Shown here: piece by piece, positions 1 through 8,057 of the stretch
Position numbering within the stretch: position 1 is the first letter of the stretch
Layout: each line of letters starts with the position of its first letter
Source of the DNA: an uncultured Oscillospiraceae bacterium
Lineage (GTDB): Bacteria > Bacillota > Clostridia > Oscillospirales > Oscillospiraceae
Reading direction: 5' to 3'
Length of the DNA stretch: 64,000 nt
NCBI GenBank assembly: GCA_934573855.1
Contig: CAKTMF010000007.1
Span: 1 to 64,000, forward strand
Notes under the pieces: generated by a model
Told to the model about the DNA's origin: nothing
Database searches by the model: none
What the model saw: only the letters and a program-made list of their open reading frames with translations
Translations under genes and position numbers: made by a program

Positions 1-1
1 G

Positions 2-562
2 ATCTTTGACCGGCATGCGAATCTGAAGTACAAGTACGGGAACCGGCATTTCTGGTGCCGCGGCTACTATGTAGATAAAGTAAATGAGTATTTAAATTGT
101 TGGCGTTGCAAAGAAATCGAGAGATCGGACTCAATAATTGAGCAAATTGAGATTTTAAAAAGAGAAGAAAAAGACAGATATGACAATGACTACCTTAAAT
201 ATGCTCTGGAAAAACTGAGAATCATTTTTTCTACTGATATTAAAAGTCCCAAGAATCAAGTGACAGTAGAAAAATATAGGTCAGTAATGCGTGTAAGATT
301 AGATGAGATATTCGATATTTTACAAACGATGCAGTTGGAGGAGCTGCCAAGCGATAAGTGCATAGATGATTTGCCGCCTTCAAAATATCAATATCCTTTT
401 TCGAAATTGCGTGAGATAATATATGATGGTGCATATAATCATTTCGCTTTGCGTATGCTCGAAGATGGTCTCGGCGATGTAATCGATTTTGAGAATATAA
501 CCATAGATGAGCTTTACGTGACTTTATGCGCCCAATTCTACGAGATGAATCGCACAAAATAA
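2..562 (+). CDS. IS200-type transposase tail fused in frame to an unknown AT-rich C-terminus (5' partial)
   Basis: The reading frame is open from the window edge to the TAA at 560-562, so the start lies outside. The first 24 or so visible residues (FDRHANLKYKYGNRHFWCRG then YYVDKV) match the C-terminal part of IS200/IS605 TnpA transposases, small HUH-type enzymes that mobilise single-stranded DNA. After YYVDKV the usual TnpA ending (VGxNxxxIxxYI) is absent. About 160 residues of charged, AT-rich sequence that I do not recognise follow; they look helical and contain no obvious motif. Base composition is clearly lower in GC than the neighbours, which suggests acquired DNA. No partner tnpB is visible. 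It may be a decayed insertion joined to a foreign ORF or an unusual longer TnpA variant. The transposase identity of the N-terminal piece is firm; the rest is unknown. Confidence 0.6.
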   Translation: MFDRHANLKYKYGNRHFWCRGYYVDKVNEYLNCWRCKEIERSDSIIEQIEILKREEKDRYDNDYLKYALEKLRIIFSTDIKSPKNQVTVEKYRSVMRVRLDEIFDILQTMQLEELPSDKCIDDLPPSKYQYPFSKLREIIYDGAYNHFALRMLEDGLGDVIDFENITIDELYVTLCAQFYEMNRTK

Positions 563-564
563 CC

Positions 565-749
565 TGTCCTCAAAATTGGCTGACCCTGCCACGTCGGAGC
601 AAAGTCCGCTCCGCTCAAAATCCGGCAGCTCTTTTAGAGTTGCCGGATTCTTCGTCTGCGCTCCCTTGCTCCTCCTTTCCAAATCGAACCCACTTCGTTG
701 GGCTTCGATTTGGTTGTTGCTTTGTCCTCAAAATTGGCTGACCCTGCCA
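565..749 (+). repeat. 27-bp direct repeats with hairpins between
   Basis: A 27-bp sequence beginning TGTCCTCAAAATTGG occurs perfectly at 565-591 and 723-749 in the same orientation. Between the copies are two short hairpins: one around 630-662 (arms AATCCGGCA/TGCCGGATT) and one around 678-710 (arms AAATCGAA/TTCGATTT). The stretch carries no credible gene. It follows the IS200-like fragment directly, so it may be part of the same decayed mobile region. Confidence 0.7.
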
Positions 750-786
750 AAGGAACAGCACACCCGGTCGGGTGTGCTGTTCCTTT
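749..786. terminator. 17-bp perfect hairpin, terminator-like
   Basis: The arms at 749-765 and 770-786 are perfectly complementary over 17 bp with a 4-base loop. The arms begin and end in A/T runs (AAAGG, CCTTT), so it could terminate transcription from either side. It overlaps the last base of the second direct repeat. Confidence 0.5.
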
Positions 787-866
787 ATGTAAAAGTGGGG
801 ACGAGGACCGTAGGTTCGATAAGTGAGCCTCCAAAAATGTCTCACGCTTACTCCAATTTCAAATTT

Positions 867-900
867 AAGCCCGAGGTCCGAAAGAACGGATCTCGGGCTT
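867..900. terminator. Intrinsic terminator hairpin downstream of the GntR gene
   Basis: The arms at 867-880 and 887-900 pair over 14 bp with one G-T wobble and a 6-base loop. A run of T (899-903) follows on the plus strand. On the minus strand the hairpin ends 20 bases past the regulator's stop codon and is followed by TTAAATTT, so it may end that transcript as well. Confidence 0.6.
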
Positions 901-919
901 TTTCATCGTCAACGGCGCT

Positions 920-1666
920 TCAGCGGTCGGGATTGAGAGAGCGGGCGCCGGCGGCATTGCCTCTCTTGCTCGCTTCGCTCACGTCGCGGTACCAGTAAAG
1001 CTGGCGGAAGCACATGTCCATGTCGCGGCTCGCGATGCCGCCGTACAGCCGCGCGTGGAAGTCTATGCGCCCCTGCACCAGCTCGTCGCCGGGGATACGG
1101 CTGTCAAATTTGTCCATCTGCGAGACGAACAGCGGCTCTATCATATTGAACATGGTGAGCAGGAGCTGGTTATTTGACAGAACATAAATGTACCTGTGGA
1201 AATCGAGGTCGTACTTGCGGAAGTCCTCCGGGTGGTTGATCGCCGCGTCGACGAGACGGTCAAGAATGCTCTTGAGCTTTGAAATGTCCTCGTCCGAGGC
1301 GTTTTTTATGGCTAATTCGACGGCCGCCTGCTCAAGATAATAACGAAGCTCGTATATCTCCCGCAGCGCGGCGGCGGTTATGCCGGGGTCCTGCTCGCCG
1401 ATGTACGCCGCGAGGGACGGATACTCCACATACGAGCCGGAGCCTGAGCGCACATTGAGGAGACCCAGCACCTTGAGCTTCTGCGTCGCGGCCCTGACCG
1501 TCATGCGGCTCACGCCGAACTGCTCCGCGAGCTTGTTTTCGGAGGGGATACGGTAGCCCGGCGCCCACACCTGTGTGTCGATCAGGTGCTTCATCTGCTG
1601 ATAGACCTGTTCCGACGCACTTTCGCGATTTATTGATCTTATTTGATCAAGCTGATCATTATCCAA
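920..1666 (-). CDS. GntR-family transcriptional regulator, FadR/FCD subfamily
   Basis: A 248-residue DNA-binding regulator. Residues about 16-80 form the GntR winged helix (APGYRIPSENKLAEQFGVSR, then TVRAATQKLKVLGLL). Residues about 95-230 are a helical FCD ligand-binding domain of the type that often binds small carboxylates through a metal. The start is TTG at 1664-1666: the site AAGGAGG (1674-1680 on the complement) is 7 bases away, whereas the nearest ATG (1669-1671) is out of frame and only 2 bases from it. The gene is divergent from the TRAP operon, and matching half-palindromes lie in front of both (1701-1711 and 1800-1810). It is therefore probably the operon's repressor, responding to the transported acid or its catabolite; the ligand is not known. 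Confidence 0.88.
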   Translation of the reverse strand: MDNDQLDQIRSINRESASEQVYQQMKHLIDTQVWAPGYRIPSENKLAEQFGVSRMTVRAATQKLKVLGLLNVRSGSGSYVEYPSLAAYIGEQDPGITAAALREIYELRYYLEQAAVELAIKNASDEDISKLKSILDRLVDAAINHPEDFRKYDLDFHRYIYVLSNNQLLLTMFNMIEPLFVSQMDKFDSRIPGDELVQGRIDFHARLYGGIASRDMDMCFRQLYWYRDVSEASKRGNAAGARSLNPDR

Positions 1667-1696
1667 CTCATGACCTCCTTAAAATACCATATTGTA

Positions 1697-1711
1697 AGCT
1701 GTTATACAGCT
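1697..1711. promoter_or_regulatory. Candidate GntR operator, 15-bp palindrome
   Basis: AGCTGTTATACAGCT is a perfect inverted repeat (6-bp arms, TAT centre) 30 bases upstream of the GntR start. Its half GTTATACAGCT recurs in reverse complement at 1800-1810, in front of dctP. FCD-type GntR proteins commonly bind short palindromes of this size. Confidence 0.5.
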
Positions 1712-1757
1712 ATATAGTCTGCTTCTAATATACCAGCTTTTTTGGAAAAATCAACAA

Positions 1758-1810
1758 TTGACAAAAATAAAACACGCTGATAAACTGACAGCAAAGATAA
1801 GCTGTATAAC
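1758..1810 (+). promoter_or_regulatory. TRAP operon promoter with downstream operator
   Basis: A consensus-like promoter TTGACA (1758-1763), 17-bp spacer, TAAACT (1781-1786) lies about 85 bp before the dctP start. The sequence AGCTGTATAAC at 1800-1810 begins just after the expected start point near 1793. It is the reverse complement of part of the palindrome in front of the regulator. A repressor bound there would block early elongation. The pairing of sites is seen; the regulatory logic is inferred. Confidence 0.6.
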
Positions 1811-1868
1811 AACTTATGGCTTATCGGAAAAATACTCCCTACTAACGGAGATCAAATGGAGGAAAAAC

Positions 1869-2969
1869 ATGAAGAAGACTAAGCTTATTGCACTGGTACT
1901 GTGCATGGCGCTGATCTGCGGTCTGCTCGTCGGCTGCGGCGCGAAGCCCGCCGATAACGGCAGCGCTCCTGCGGACCCCGCTGCGGCGGACAAGGCCGAA
2001 GAACCCGCAAACGACACCGTATATGAATTCACCGTCGCCACCCGCGCGGCCGAGGGCGACCTTGTCGCCGCCTCCGTCAAGTGGTTCGCGGACGAGATCG
2101 AGAGCCGCACCGACGGCCGCATAAAGCTGGACATCCAGTATAACGGCGTCCTCTGCTCTCAGGGTACCGAGTTCGACGCTCTCGAGTCCGGCATCTGCGA
2201 CATCGCCGTCGCGTCCCTCTCTTCCAACATCGACCGCTGGCCCTCTCTCGGCTGGGTCATCGTCCCCGGCATGTTCAGCACCTACACCCAGCAGAGCGCC
2301 TGCCTCAAGGCGGTGCAGGAGGCCGGCTACATTGACGGCGACATGGAGAAGAACGACGTTCAGGTCCTCTGGTGGCAGCCCGCGGAGTGCTTCAACTTCG
2401 CCCTGACCAAGACCAAGGTCGAGTCTCTCGACGACCTCAAGGGCCTCAAGATCGGCTATGCCGGCGGCTCTGACATCGCAAACGTCCTCAACACCATCGG
2501 CGCGACCGCGGTCGGCACCAACCCCGCGGACTTCTACATGTCCCTGAGCACCGGCGTTATCGACGGCTTCGTCAACCCCGCACGCTACATGTACGACGCC
2601 CAGTTCTATGAAGTGGTCGACTACATGCCCGTCGGCATTGCCTGCGGCGCTTCCAACAACTCCGTTTACATGAGCAACAGCGCCTTCAACTCCCTGCCCG
2701 ACGACCTCAAGGAGATCTTCAAGGCAGTGTGCGCCGAGGCCGGCGAGCATTTCCTCAATAACGCCGCCGAGCTTTACAGCAACGAGTATGAGCTGCTCAC
2801 CGAGGCGGGCTGCGAGTGCTACGACCTGAGCGACGATGTCATCGCCGAGTACACCAGGATCTGCACCGAGCTGAGCGAGAACTGGGTCACTGCCCAGAAC
2901 GAGGCCGGCAACGACCAGGCCACCGAGATCCGCGACCTCGTTGTCGCGACCGCAGCTGCCGTCGACTGA
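1869..2969 (+). CDS. dctP: TRAP transporter solute-binding lipoprotein, DctP family
   Basis: A 366-residue extracytoplasmic binding protein of a tripartite ATP-independent periplasmic (TRAP) transporter. It starts with a lipoprotein signal peptide: a KKTK N-terminus, a hydrophobic core, and lipobox LVGC with the acylated Cys at residue 23. The mature part has DctP features, such as FTVATRAAEGDLVAASVKWF and the segment around ECFNFALTKTK followed by LKIGYAGGSDIANVL. The ATG at 1869 follows GGAGG at 1858-1862; the frame is open further upstream to 1758 but without a ribosome site. It heads the operon dctP-dctQ-dctM. The Lys-Glu-Asp-rich sequence gives no direct clue to the ligand. The flavoprotein and dehydratase downstream suggest a sugar acid or other organic acid. 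Confidence 0.92.
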   Translation: MKKTKLIALVLCMALICGLLVGCGAKPADNGSAPADPAAADKAEEPANDTVYEFTVATRAAEGDLVAASVKWFADEIESRTDGRIKLDIQYNGVLCSQGTEFDALESGICDIAVASLSSNIDRWPSLGWVIVPGMFSTYTQQSACLKAVQEAGYIDGDMEKNDVQVLWWQPAECFNFALTKTKVESLDDLKGLKIGYAGGSDIANVLNTIGATAVGTNPADFYMSLSTGVIDGFVNPARYMYDAQFYEVVDYMPVGIACGASNNSVYMSNSAFNSLPDDLKEIFKAVCAEAGEHFLNNAAELYSNEYELLTEAGCECYDLSDDVIAEYTRICTELSENWVTAQNEAGNDQATEIRDLVVATAAAVD

Positions 2970-2983
2970 CAACAGAAACAAAG

Positions 2984-3019
2984 TAAACATAGCGGCCCCT
3001 CACGGAGTCGCTATGTTTA
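2984..3019 (+). terminator. Hairpin between dctP and dctQ (attenuator-like)
   Basis: The arms at 2984-2994 and 3009-3019 pair over 11 bp (TAAACATAGCG/CGCTATGTTTA) with a 14-base loop, followed by TTATGC. It lies between the binding protein and the membrane subunits. It could stabilise the dctP message or cause partial termination, giving excess binding protein, as is common in such operons. Confidence 0.5.
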
Positions 3020-3083
3020 TTATGCAGGCCTCACGGACGGCGCTGGGCGCCGCGTGCGGCGTGAGAAACGGGGAGAGCTATAA

Positions 3084-3611
3084 ATGTTTTTTGTTAAAGC
3101 TACAAAATTTATAAACAAAATAACTTCGGAAATAGCAAGCTGGATAGTCTTTATGATGATGCTTCTTGCCGTGGCGGATGTGGCGGGCAGATACATATTC
3201 GGCGCATCCATATTCGGCGCGCAGGACATCACCCAGCTTATGATGGTCATAGTCGTGTTCCTCGGCTTCGGCGTTCAGGCCGAGGAGGATGGAAATGTCC
3301 GTATAGAGATACTTTATCAGCACTTCGGTCCCAAGCTCAAGGCCGTAATGAACATCTTTGCATGGCTCATCGGCATTGCGGGCTACTCGCTCATCACCTA
3401 CAGGCTGTACCTGCGCGCAATGAGCATTTTCGTAAAGCATAACGCAAGCACGATAACTCTCGGTATATCCCTCGCACCGTTCCTCCTTATCGCGGCCATA
3501 GGCTGCGGGCTGATGGTGCTTCAGCTCGTGAGCAATATCATCCTCAACGTCATGGAGCTTTGCGGGAAGAATACGGATACCGACGCACTGAAGGATGGAG
3601 GTAACACCTGA
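3084..3611 (+). CDS. dctQ: TRAP transporter small permease, DctQ family
   Basis: A 175-residue membrane protein with four predicted hydrophobic helices (about 14-35, 45-65, 88-108 and 125-150), the normal layout for the small TRAP subunit. The family pattern WIVFMMMLLAVADVAGRYIF near the N-terminus, and the following QDITQLMMVIVVFLGFGVQ, are recognisable. It works with DctM to drive ion-coupled uptake of the ligand delivered by DctP. The ATG at 3084 follows a weak GGGGAGAG site. Its TGA overlaps the dctM ATG (TGATG at 3609-3613), so translation is coupled. Confidence 0.9.
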   Translation: MFFVKATKFINKITSEIASWIVFMMMLLAVADVAGRYIFGASIFGAQDITQLMMVIVVFLGFGVQAEEDGNVRIEILYQHFGPKLKAVMNIFAWLIGIAGYSLITYRLYLRAMSIFVKHNASTITLGISLAPFLLIAAIGCGLMVLQLVSNIILNVMELCGKNTDTDALKDGGNT

Positions 3612-4903
3612 TGACATACGCACTTATTGGCTTCGGCATAATGCTGCTGCTCATGCTCCTCGGCCTGCCGATAGGCTTTGCCATGCTCACGGTCGGCTTT
3701 GTAGGATACGGCATGATGACGAGCTTCAAGGCGGCGCTCGGCCTGCTGAGCCTCGTCCCGTTCGACCAGGTCGCGGTATATTCCATGAGCGTTATCCCGC
3801 TCTTCTGCCTGATGGGAGAGTTTGGCTTCCGCTCGGGCGTCGTTTCCGACGCGTACACCGCCGCCGACCGCTGGGTCGGACACCATCGCGGCGGACTGTG
3901 CATGGCGACGAACGTCGCGTGCGCGGCCTTCGCGGCAATGACCGGCTCATCCATCGCCGGCTCCTCCATTATGACTCAGGTCGCGTGGCCTGAGATGAAA
4001 AAGCGCAATTACAAGGCGACCCTCGGTCTCGGCTGCATAGCCGCGGGCGGCACGCTCGGCATCATGATCCCGCCCAGCACGCCCATGATAACATACGGTA
4101 TAATCACCAACAGCTCCGTCGGCAAGCTCTTCCTCGCGGGACTGATGCCGGGTATCGTGATAACCGTGCTGTTCTGCGTGGCGGTGGTCGTCGTCACCCG
4201 TATCGACCCTCTCGCCGCTCCCGCCGGGAAGAAGTCCGGCTGGAAGGAGCGCTTCAGATCTCTCAGCAAGGTATGGCTCATGCTGGTGCTGATAGTGGCG
4301 GTCCTCGGCAGTATCTGGGGCGGCCTCTGCACGCCCACCGAGGCGGCGGCCATCGGCTCCTTCGGCACCTTCGTCATCGCCATCGGCAGACACAACATGA
4401 ACCTCAAGAAGATACGTGAGAGTATCCGCAGCTCCATGAAGGTCACCTCCATGATCTTCTTCCTGCTGATCGGCGCGTCCGTGTTCTCGAACTTCATCAC
4501 CGTCACCAAGGCCCCCGTCGTGATCGCAAAGTGGGTCGCGTCCAGCAACATCGCGCCCGCCATGGTCATCGCCATCATGTGCCTTGTGTACATCTTCCTC
4601 GGCTGCCTGATGGATACCCTGAGCATGATCCTGCTCACCCTGCCGATATTCACTCCGATCGTGGTCGCGCTCGGGTATGACCTCGTCTGGTTCGGAATAC
4701 TCGTCGTTCTGATGACTATGCTCGGCTCCATCACGCCTCCCGTGGGCATAAACTGCTTCGTTGTCGGCGGCATGGTCGACGATTCCACAACGGGAGAGGT
4801 GTTCAAGGGCGTTGTGCCGTTCATCATAGCGCTTCTTGTGATGGCGGTCATCCTCGTCGCATTCCCGGACGTGGCGCTGTGGCTGCCGAGAGTCCTCGGC
4901 TGA
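3611..4903 (+). CDS. dctM: TRAP transporter large permease, DctM family
   Basis: A 430-residue multi-helix permease, the standard size for DctM. Diagnostic segments include GSSIAGSSIMTQVAWPEMKK, then GCIAAGGTLGIMIPPSTPMI (the conserved GTLGIMIPPS motif) and the C-terminal TPPVGINCFVVGG. It forms the ion-coupled transport channel with DctQ. The start overlaps the dctQ stop by one base. The next gene begins 37 bp after its stop behind a strong AAGGAG site, so the oxidoreductase is part of the same transcript. Confidence 0.93.
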   Translation: MTYALIGFGIMLLLMLLGLPIGFAMLTVGFVGYGMMTSFKAALGLLSLVPFDQVAVYSMSVIPLFCLMGEFGFRSGVVSDAYTAADRWVGHHRGGLCMATNVACAAFAAMTGSSIAGSSIMTQVAWPEMKKRNYKATLGLGCIAAGGTLGIMIPPSTPMITYGIITNSSVGKLFLAGLMPGIVITVLFCVAVVVVTRIDPLAAPAGKKSGWKERFRSLSKVWLMLVLIVAVLGSIWGGLCTPTEAAAIGSFGTFVIAIGRHNMNLKKIRESIRSSMKVTSMIFFLLIGASVFSNFITVTKAPVVIAKWVASSNIAPAMVIAIMCLVYIFLGCLMDTLSMILLTLPIFTPIVVALGYDLVWFGILVVLMTMLGSITPPVGINCFVVGGMVDDSTTGEVFKGVVPFIIALLVMAVILVAFPDVALWLPRVLG

Positions 4904-4940
4904 GCGCGGGCAGAGCCTGATACTTTTTAAGGAGATCACA

Positions 4941-7900
4941 ATGTCAGAAATTGCAACTTACGAAAGATCGTTTGATATGATAATCGTCGGCGGCGGCGCG
5001 TGCGGGCTTTCCGCGGCGGTCGAGGCCGGCGAGAACGGGCTGAACGTCGTCGTCATAGAAAAGCGCCACTCCGCCGGCGGCAACGCCGTGTTCGCGGACG
5101 GCATGCTGGCGGCCGGCTCGCACATACAGAAAAAGCAGCTCCTCGACGTCCCGCCCGACGAGATAGTCAAGTTCGCCATGGACTACTCCCACCAGTCCCT
5201 CAACGCGCGGCTCCTGCGCGTGTTCGTCGACAAGACCGCCGACAACATCCGCTGGCTCGAGGACAAGGGCATAAAATTCCACGTCGACCCCTACATCCCC
5301 GGACAGGTCTATCAGACCTACCACATCCCCGAGGGCCGCATGAAGCAGGTCATGCTGACGCTCAAGCGCCAGCTCGTGGAGATGAACGTCCCCGTGATAA
5401 CCGACACCGAGGTCACAAAGATAATGAAGAACGAGAAGGGCGAGGTCACGGGCGTCCTTGCGAGAGACCTTGAGCGCGAGTTTATCGTGAACGCGCCCAA
5501 TGTCCTCATCTGCACCGGCGGCTATTCCGGCAACAAGGAAATGCTCAAAAAGTATTTCCCGTTCGACAGCTCCGGGCTTATCTGCTGGGGTCTGCACCAC
5601 AACGGCGACGGTATCCGCATGGCGACCGAGGCGGGCGGCGCGAACGAGGGTCTCGGCATACTGTGCCTCTCCGGTCCGCATATCCCGGCCACAGTCAAGG
5701 CGCGTATCGACATCCCCGGCGAGGCCCCCTGCTTCATACAGGTCTCCGCGCTCGGCAGAGAGCCGACCGGCGTGTGGGTCAACAAGCACGGCAAGCGCTA
5801 CGTCTCCGAGGCCATCGGTCTCAACGGCCACGAGGCGCCCAACGCCGTCATCCGCCAGCCCGACCAGACGAACTTCGCGCTCTTTGATTCCGACACCATT
5901 CAGGAGATGGAGGATCACGGTCTCATAAAGGGCCTTAACCAGGACACCCGCAACAAGGCCATCGAGCGCAGTCATCTCCCCGGCCTCGCGCAGCAGCTGC
6001 GCTTCCAGACCGAGGGCATGATCTACGGCGAGATATCCGATCCCGACAAATGCACCGGCTGCGGTACCTGCGTCATGAACTGCGCCGCCGGGGCGATAAA
6101 GCTCGACACCATCGTCGAGGAGCGCAATGAATGCTCCGCGTGCCGCTACGCCTGCCCGCTGCACACCGACATGCGCACCTATAACCACCTGCTCAAGCAG
6201 GGCAAGAAGGCGGAGGCCTACGCGGTGCTGCGCGAGTATAACCCCCTGCCCGCCGTCACCGGGCGCGTATGCCCCCACTACTGCGAGAGCGAATGCGCGA
6301 GACAGCATGTGGACGAGAGCGTGAACGTCCGCTCCCTCGAACGCTTCCTCGCTGACAGCTATCTTGACGGCGAGCCGGCTCCCTTCGAGAAAAAGCACGG
6401 CGAGCGCGTCGCGGTCATCGGCTCCGGCCCCTCCGGCCTTGCGTGCGCGTACTTCCTCTGCCGCAATGGCTATGAGGTCACAGTGTTTGAAAAGCAGCCC
6501 GAGGCCGGCGGCAACCTCCGCTACGGCATACCCTCCTACCGCCTGCCCAAGGACGTCCTCAGAAAGCAGATCGCCTACATCGAAAAGATGGGTGTGAGCT
6601 TCAAATGCGGCGTCGACGTCGGCAGGGACGTGAGCTTCGACGAGATACGCGGCGAATACGATGCGGTGTACTTTGCCATCGGCGCGCAGCTTAGCGCGAA
6701 GATCGCCATTCCCGGCGCTGACAGCAAAAACGTACTCGGCGGCAGAGACTATCTGCGCGATTACGAGAACATAAAGGTCGAGGGCGACGTGGTCGTCGTC
6801 GGCGGAGGCAGCGTGGCTGTCGACGTCGCGCTCACGGCGCTGCGCCGCGGCGCAAAGAGCGTGCGCATGGTCTGCCTTGAGACCGGCGATCAGATCCCCG
6901 CGTGGGAAGAGGAGCTTGAGCAGGCCAGAGCCGAGGGCGTCACTCTCCACGAGGGCTGGGGTCCCAAGGCCATCCTCACGAACGGCGGCGCTGCGGAGGG
7001 CATAGAGTTCGTCAAATGCACGAGCGTCTTTGACGCCGAGGGCAGATTCGCCCCCGTCTACGACGAGAGCTGTACCGAGAGCTTCAAGGCCGACATGGTC
7101 ATCATGGCCATCGGTCAGGCCGTGGACAAGGCGTCCGTCCCCGCAGAGCTTGAGGCCTACGGCAACGGCATGCTCGTCGTCGATAAGACCACTCTCCGCA
7201 CTAACATTGATAAGGTGTTCTCCGGCGGCGACATCATCGGCGGGCGCGGCAGCGTCGTCAAGTCCATGGCCGAGGGCAAGGAGGGCGCGATCTCCATCGA
7301 CCGCTTCCTGCGCGGCGAGGACATCGCTGCGGGCCGCGGCGAGCCGCTCCGCAAGGTAGAAAATCCGCCGAAGGACAACATGCCTCTCCTTGAGCGCAGC
7401 GACGTCCCCATGAACATCAGCGCCGGTGAAGAGCTTTACGGCAACTTCAGCGAGGTGCGCCGGGGCTTCAACGGCCAGCAGGCCGCAAACGAGGTCAACA
7501 GATGCATGACCTGCGGCAGCCGCTCGGTCTTTGCCTACAGCGACGACTGCCAGCTCTGCCGCGCCTGCGAGGAGAACTGCCCCTCCAAGGCCATCACCAT
7601 GAAGCCGCTCTACAAGATGGAGAGACCTCTCGTGAAGATCGCCGACACCTGGGAGGAAATGGCCGAGTACATCGGCTGCAGCAGCGAGGTCCTCAAAAAG
7701 ACCGTGGAGGAGTGGAACGACTACTGCGACCACGGCAAGGACAGGATGTTCGTCAAGAGAGAGGACTACATGCGTCCGCTGAAAAAGCCGCCCTTCTACG
7801 CCGTGCAGAGCAGGGTCGCGTTCCTCTCCACGATCGGCGGGATAAAGATCAACGAGCATTTCGAGGTCGTCGACAAGAACGACGAGCCGATCCCCGGCCT

Positions 7901-8039
7901 GTACGCGGGCGGCATCGACTGCGGAGGCTGGGAGTCCGACACCTACAACGTCGTCCTCTCCGGCAGCACGATGGGCTTTAATATCTCCTCCGGACGTCTG
8001 AGCGTACACGAGGTGATGAAGCGCCTCGGCAAAGAATAA
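4941..8039 (+). CDS. Giant nested oxidoreductase: fumarate-reductase-type flavoprotein split by a ferredoxin-GltD-like module
   Basis: 1032 residues, about twice a normal FAD-binding reductase. Residues 1-345 are the N-terminal part of an FAD_binding_2 flavoprotein (GGGACG at 17-22, EKRHSAGGN near 40-48, NGDGIRMATEAGG near 221-233). The matching C-terminal part appears only at about 889-1032 (WEEMAEYIGC, PPFYAV, STIGGIKINEHFEVV, and PGLYAGGIDCGG followed by SDTYNVVLSGSTMGFNISSGR). Between them lie a 4Fe-4S site (C371, C374, C377, C381), a second Cys cluster (C398, C401, C405, C444, C448, C452) like dihydropyrimidine dehydrogenase/GltD, two Rossmann folds (GSGPSG 494-499; GGGSVA 621-626) and another Cys cluster (C855, C858, C870, C873, C876, C880). 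The inferred route is NAD(P)H to FAD to Fe-S to the substrate flavin. It follows dctM closely and starts behind AAGGAG. The substrate is unknown, probably an unsaturated acid or ketone imported by the TRAP system. Confidence 0.85.
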   Translation: MSEIATYERSFDMIIVGGGACGLSAAVEAGENGLNVVVIEKRHSAGGNAVFADGMLAAGSHIQKKQLLDVPPDEIVKFAMDYSHQSLNARLLRVFVDKTADNIRWLEDKGIKFHVDPYIPGQVYQTYHIPEGRMKQVMLTLKRQLVEMNVPVITDTEVTKIMKNEKGEVTGVLARDLEREFIVNAPNVLICTGGYSGNKEMLKKYFPFDSSGLICWGLHHNGDGIRMATEAGGANEGLGILCLSGPHIPATVKARIDIPGEAPCFIQVSALGREPTGVWVNKHGKRYVSEAIGLNGHEAPNAVIRQPDQTNFALFDSDTIQEMEDHGLIKGLNQDTRNKAIERSHLPGLAQQLRFQTEGMIYGEISDPDKCTGCGTCVMNCAAGAIKLDTIVEERNECSACRYACPLHTDMRTYNHLLKQGKKAEAYAVLREYNPLPAVTGRVCPHYCESECARQHVDESVNVRSLERFLADSYLDGEPAPFEKKHGERVAVIGSGPSGLACAYFLCRNGYEVTVFEKQPEAGGNLRYGIPSYRLPKDVLRKQIAYIEKMGVSFKCGVDVGRDVSFDEIRGEYDAVYFAIGAQLSAKIAIPGADSKNVLGGRDYLRDYENIKVEGDVVVVGGGSVAVDVALTALRRGAKSVRMVCLETGDQIPAWEEELEQARAEGVTLHEGWGPKAILTNGGAAEGIEFVKCTSVFDAEGRFAPVYDESCTESFKADMVIMAIGQAVDKASVPAELEAYGNGMLVVDKTTLRTNIDKVFSGGDIIGGRGSVVKSMAEGKEGAISIDRFLRGEDIAAGRGEPLRKVENPPKDNMPLLERSDVPMNISAGEELYGNFSEVRRGFNGQQAANEVNRCMTCGSRSVFAYSDDCQLCRACEENCPSKAITMKPLYKMERPLVKIADTWEEMAEYIGCSSEVLKKTVEEWNDYCDHGKDRMFVKREDYMRPLKKPPFYAVQSRVAFLSTIGGIKINEHFEVVDKNDEPIPGLYAGGIDCGGWESDTYNVVLSGSTMGFNISSGRLSVHEVMKRLGKE

Positions 8040-8057
8040 CACGATATCCAGAGGTCC

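Noticed and set aside
1758..1868. Longer N-terminus for DctP starting with TTG at 1758
   Set aside because: That TTG is the -35 hexamer of the promoter, and the signal peptide with ribosome site starts at 1869.
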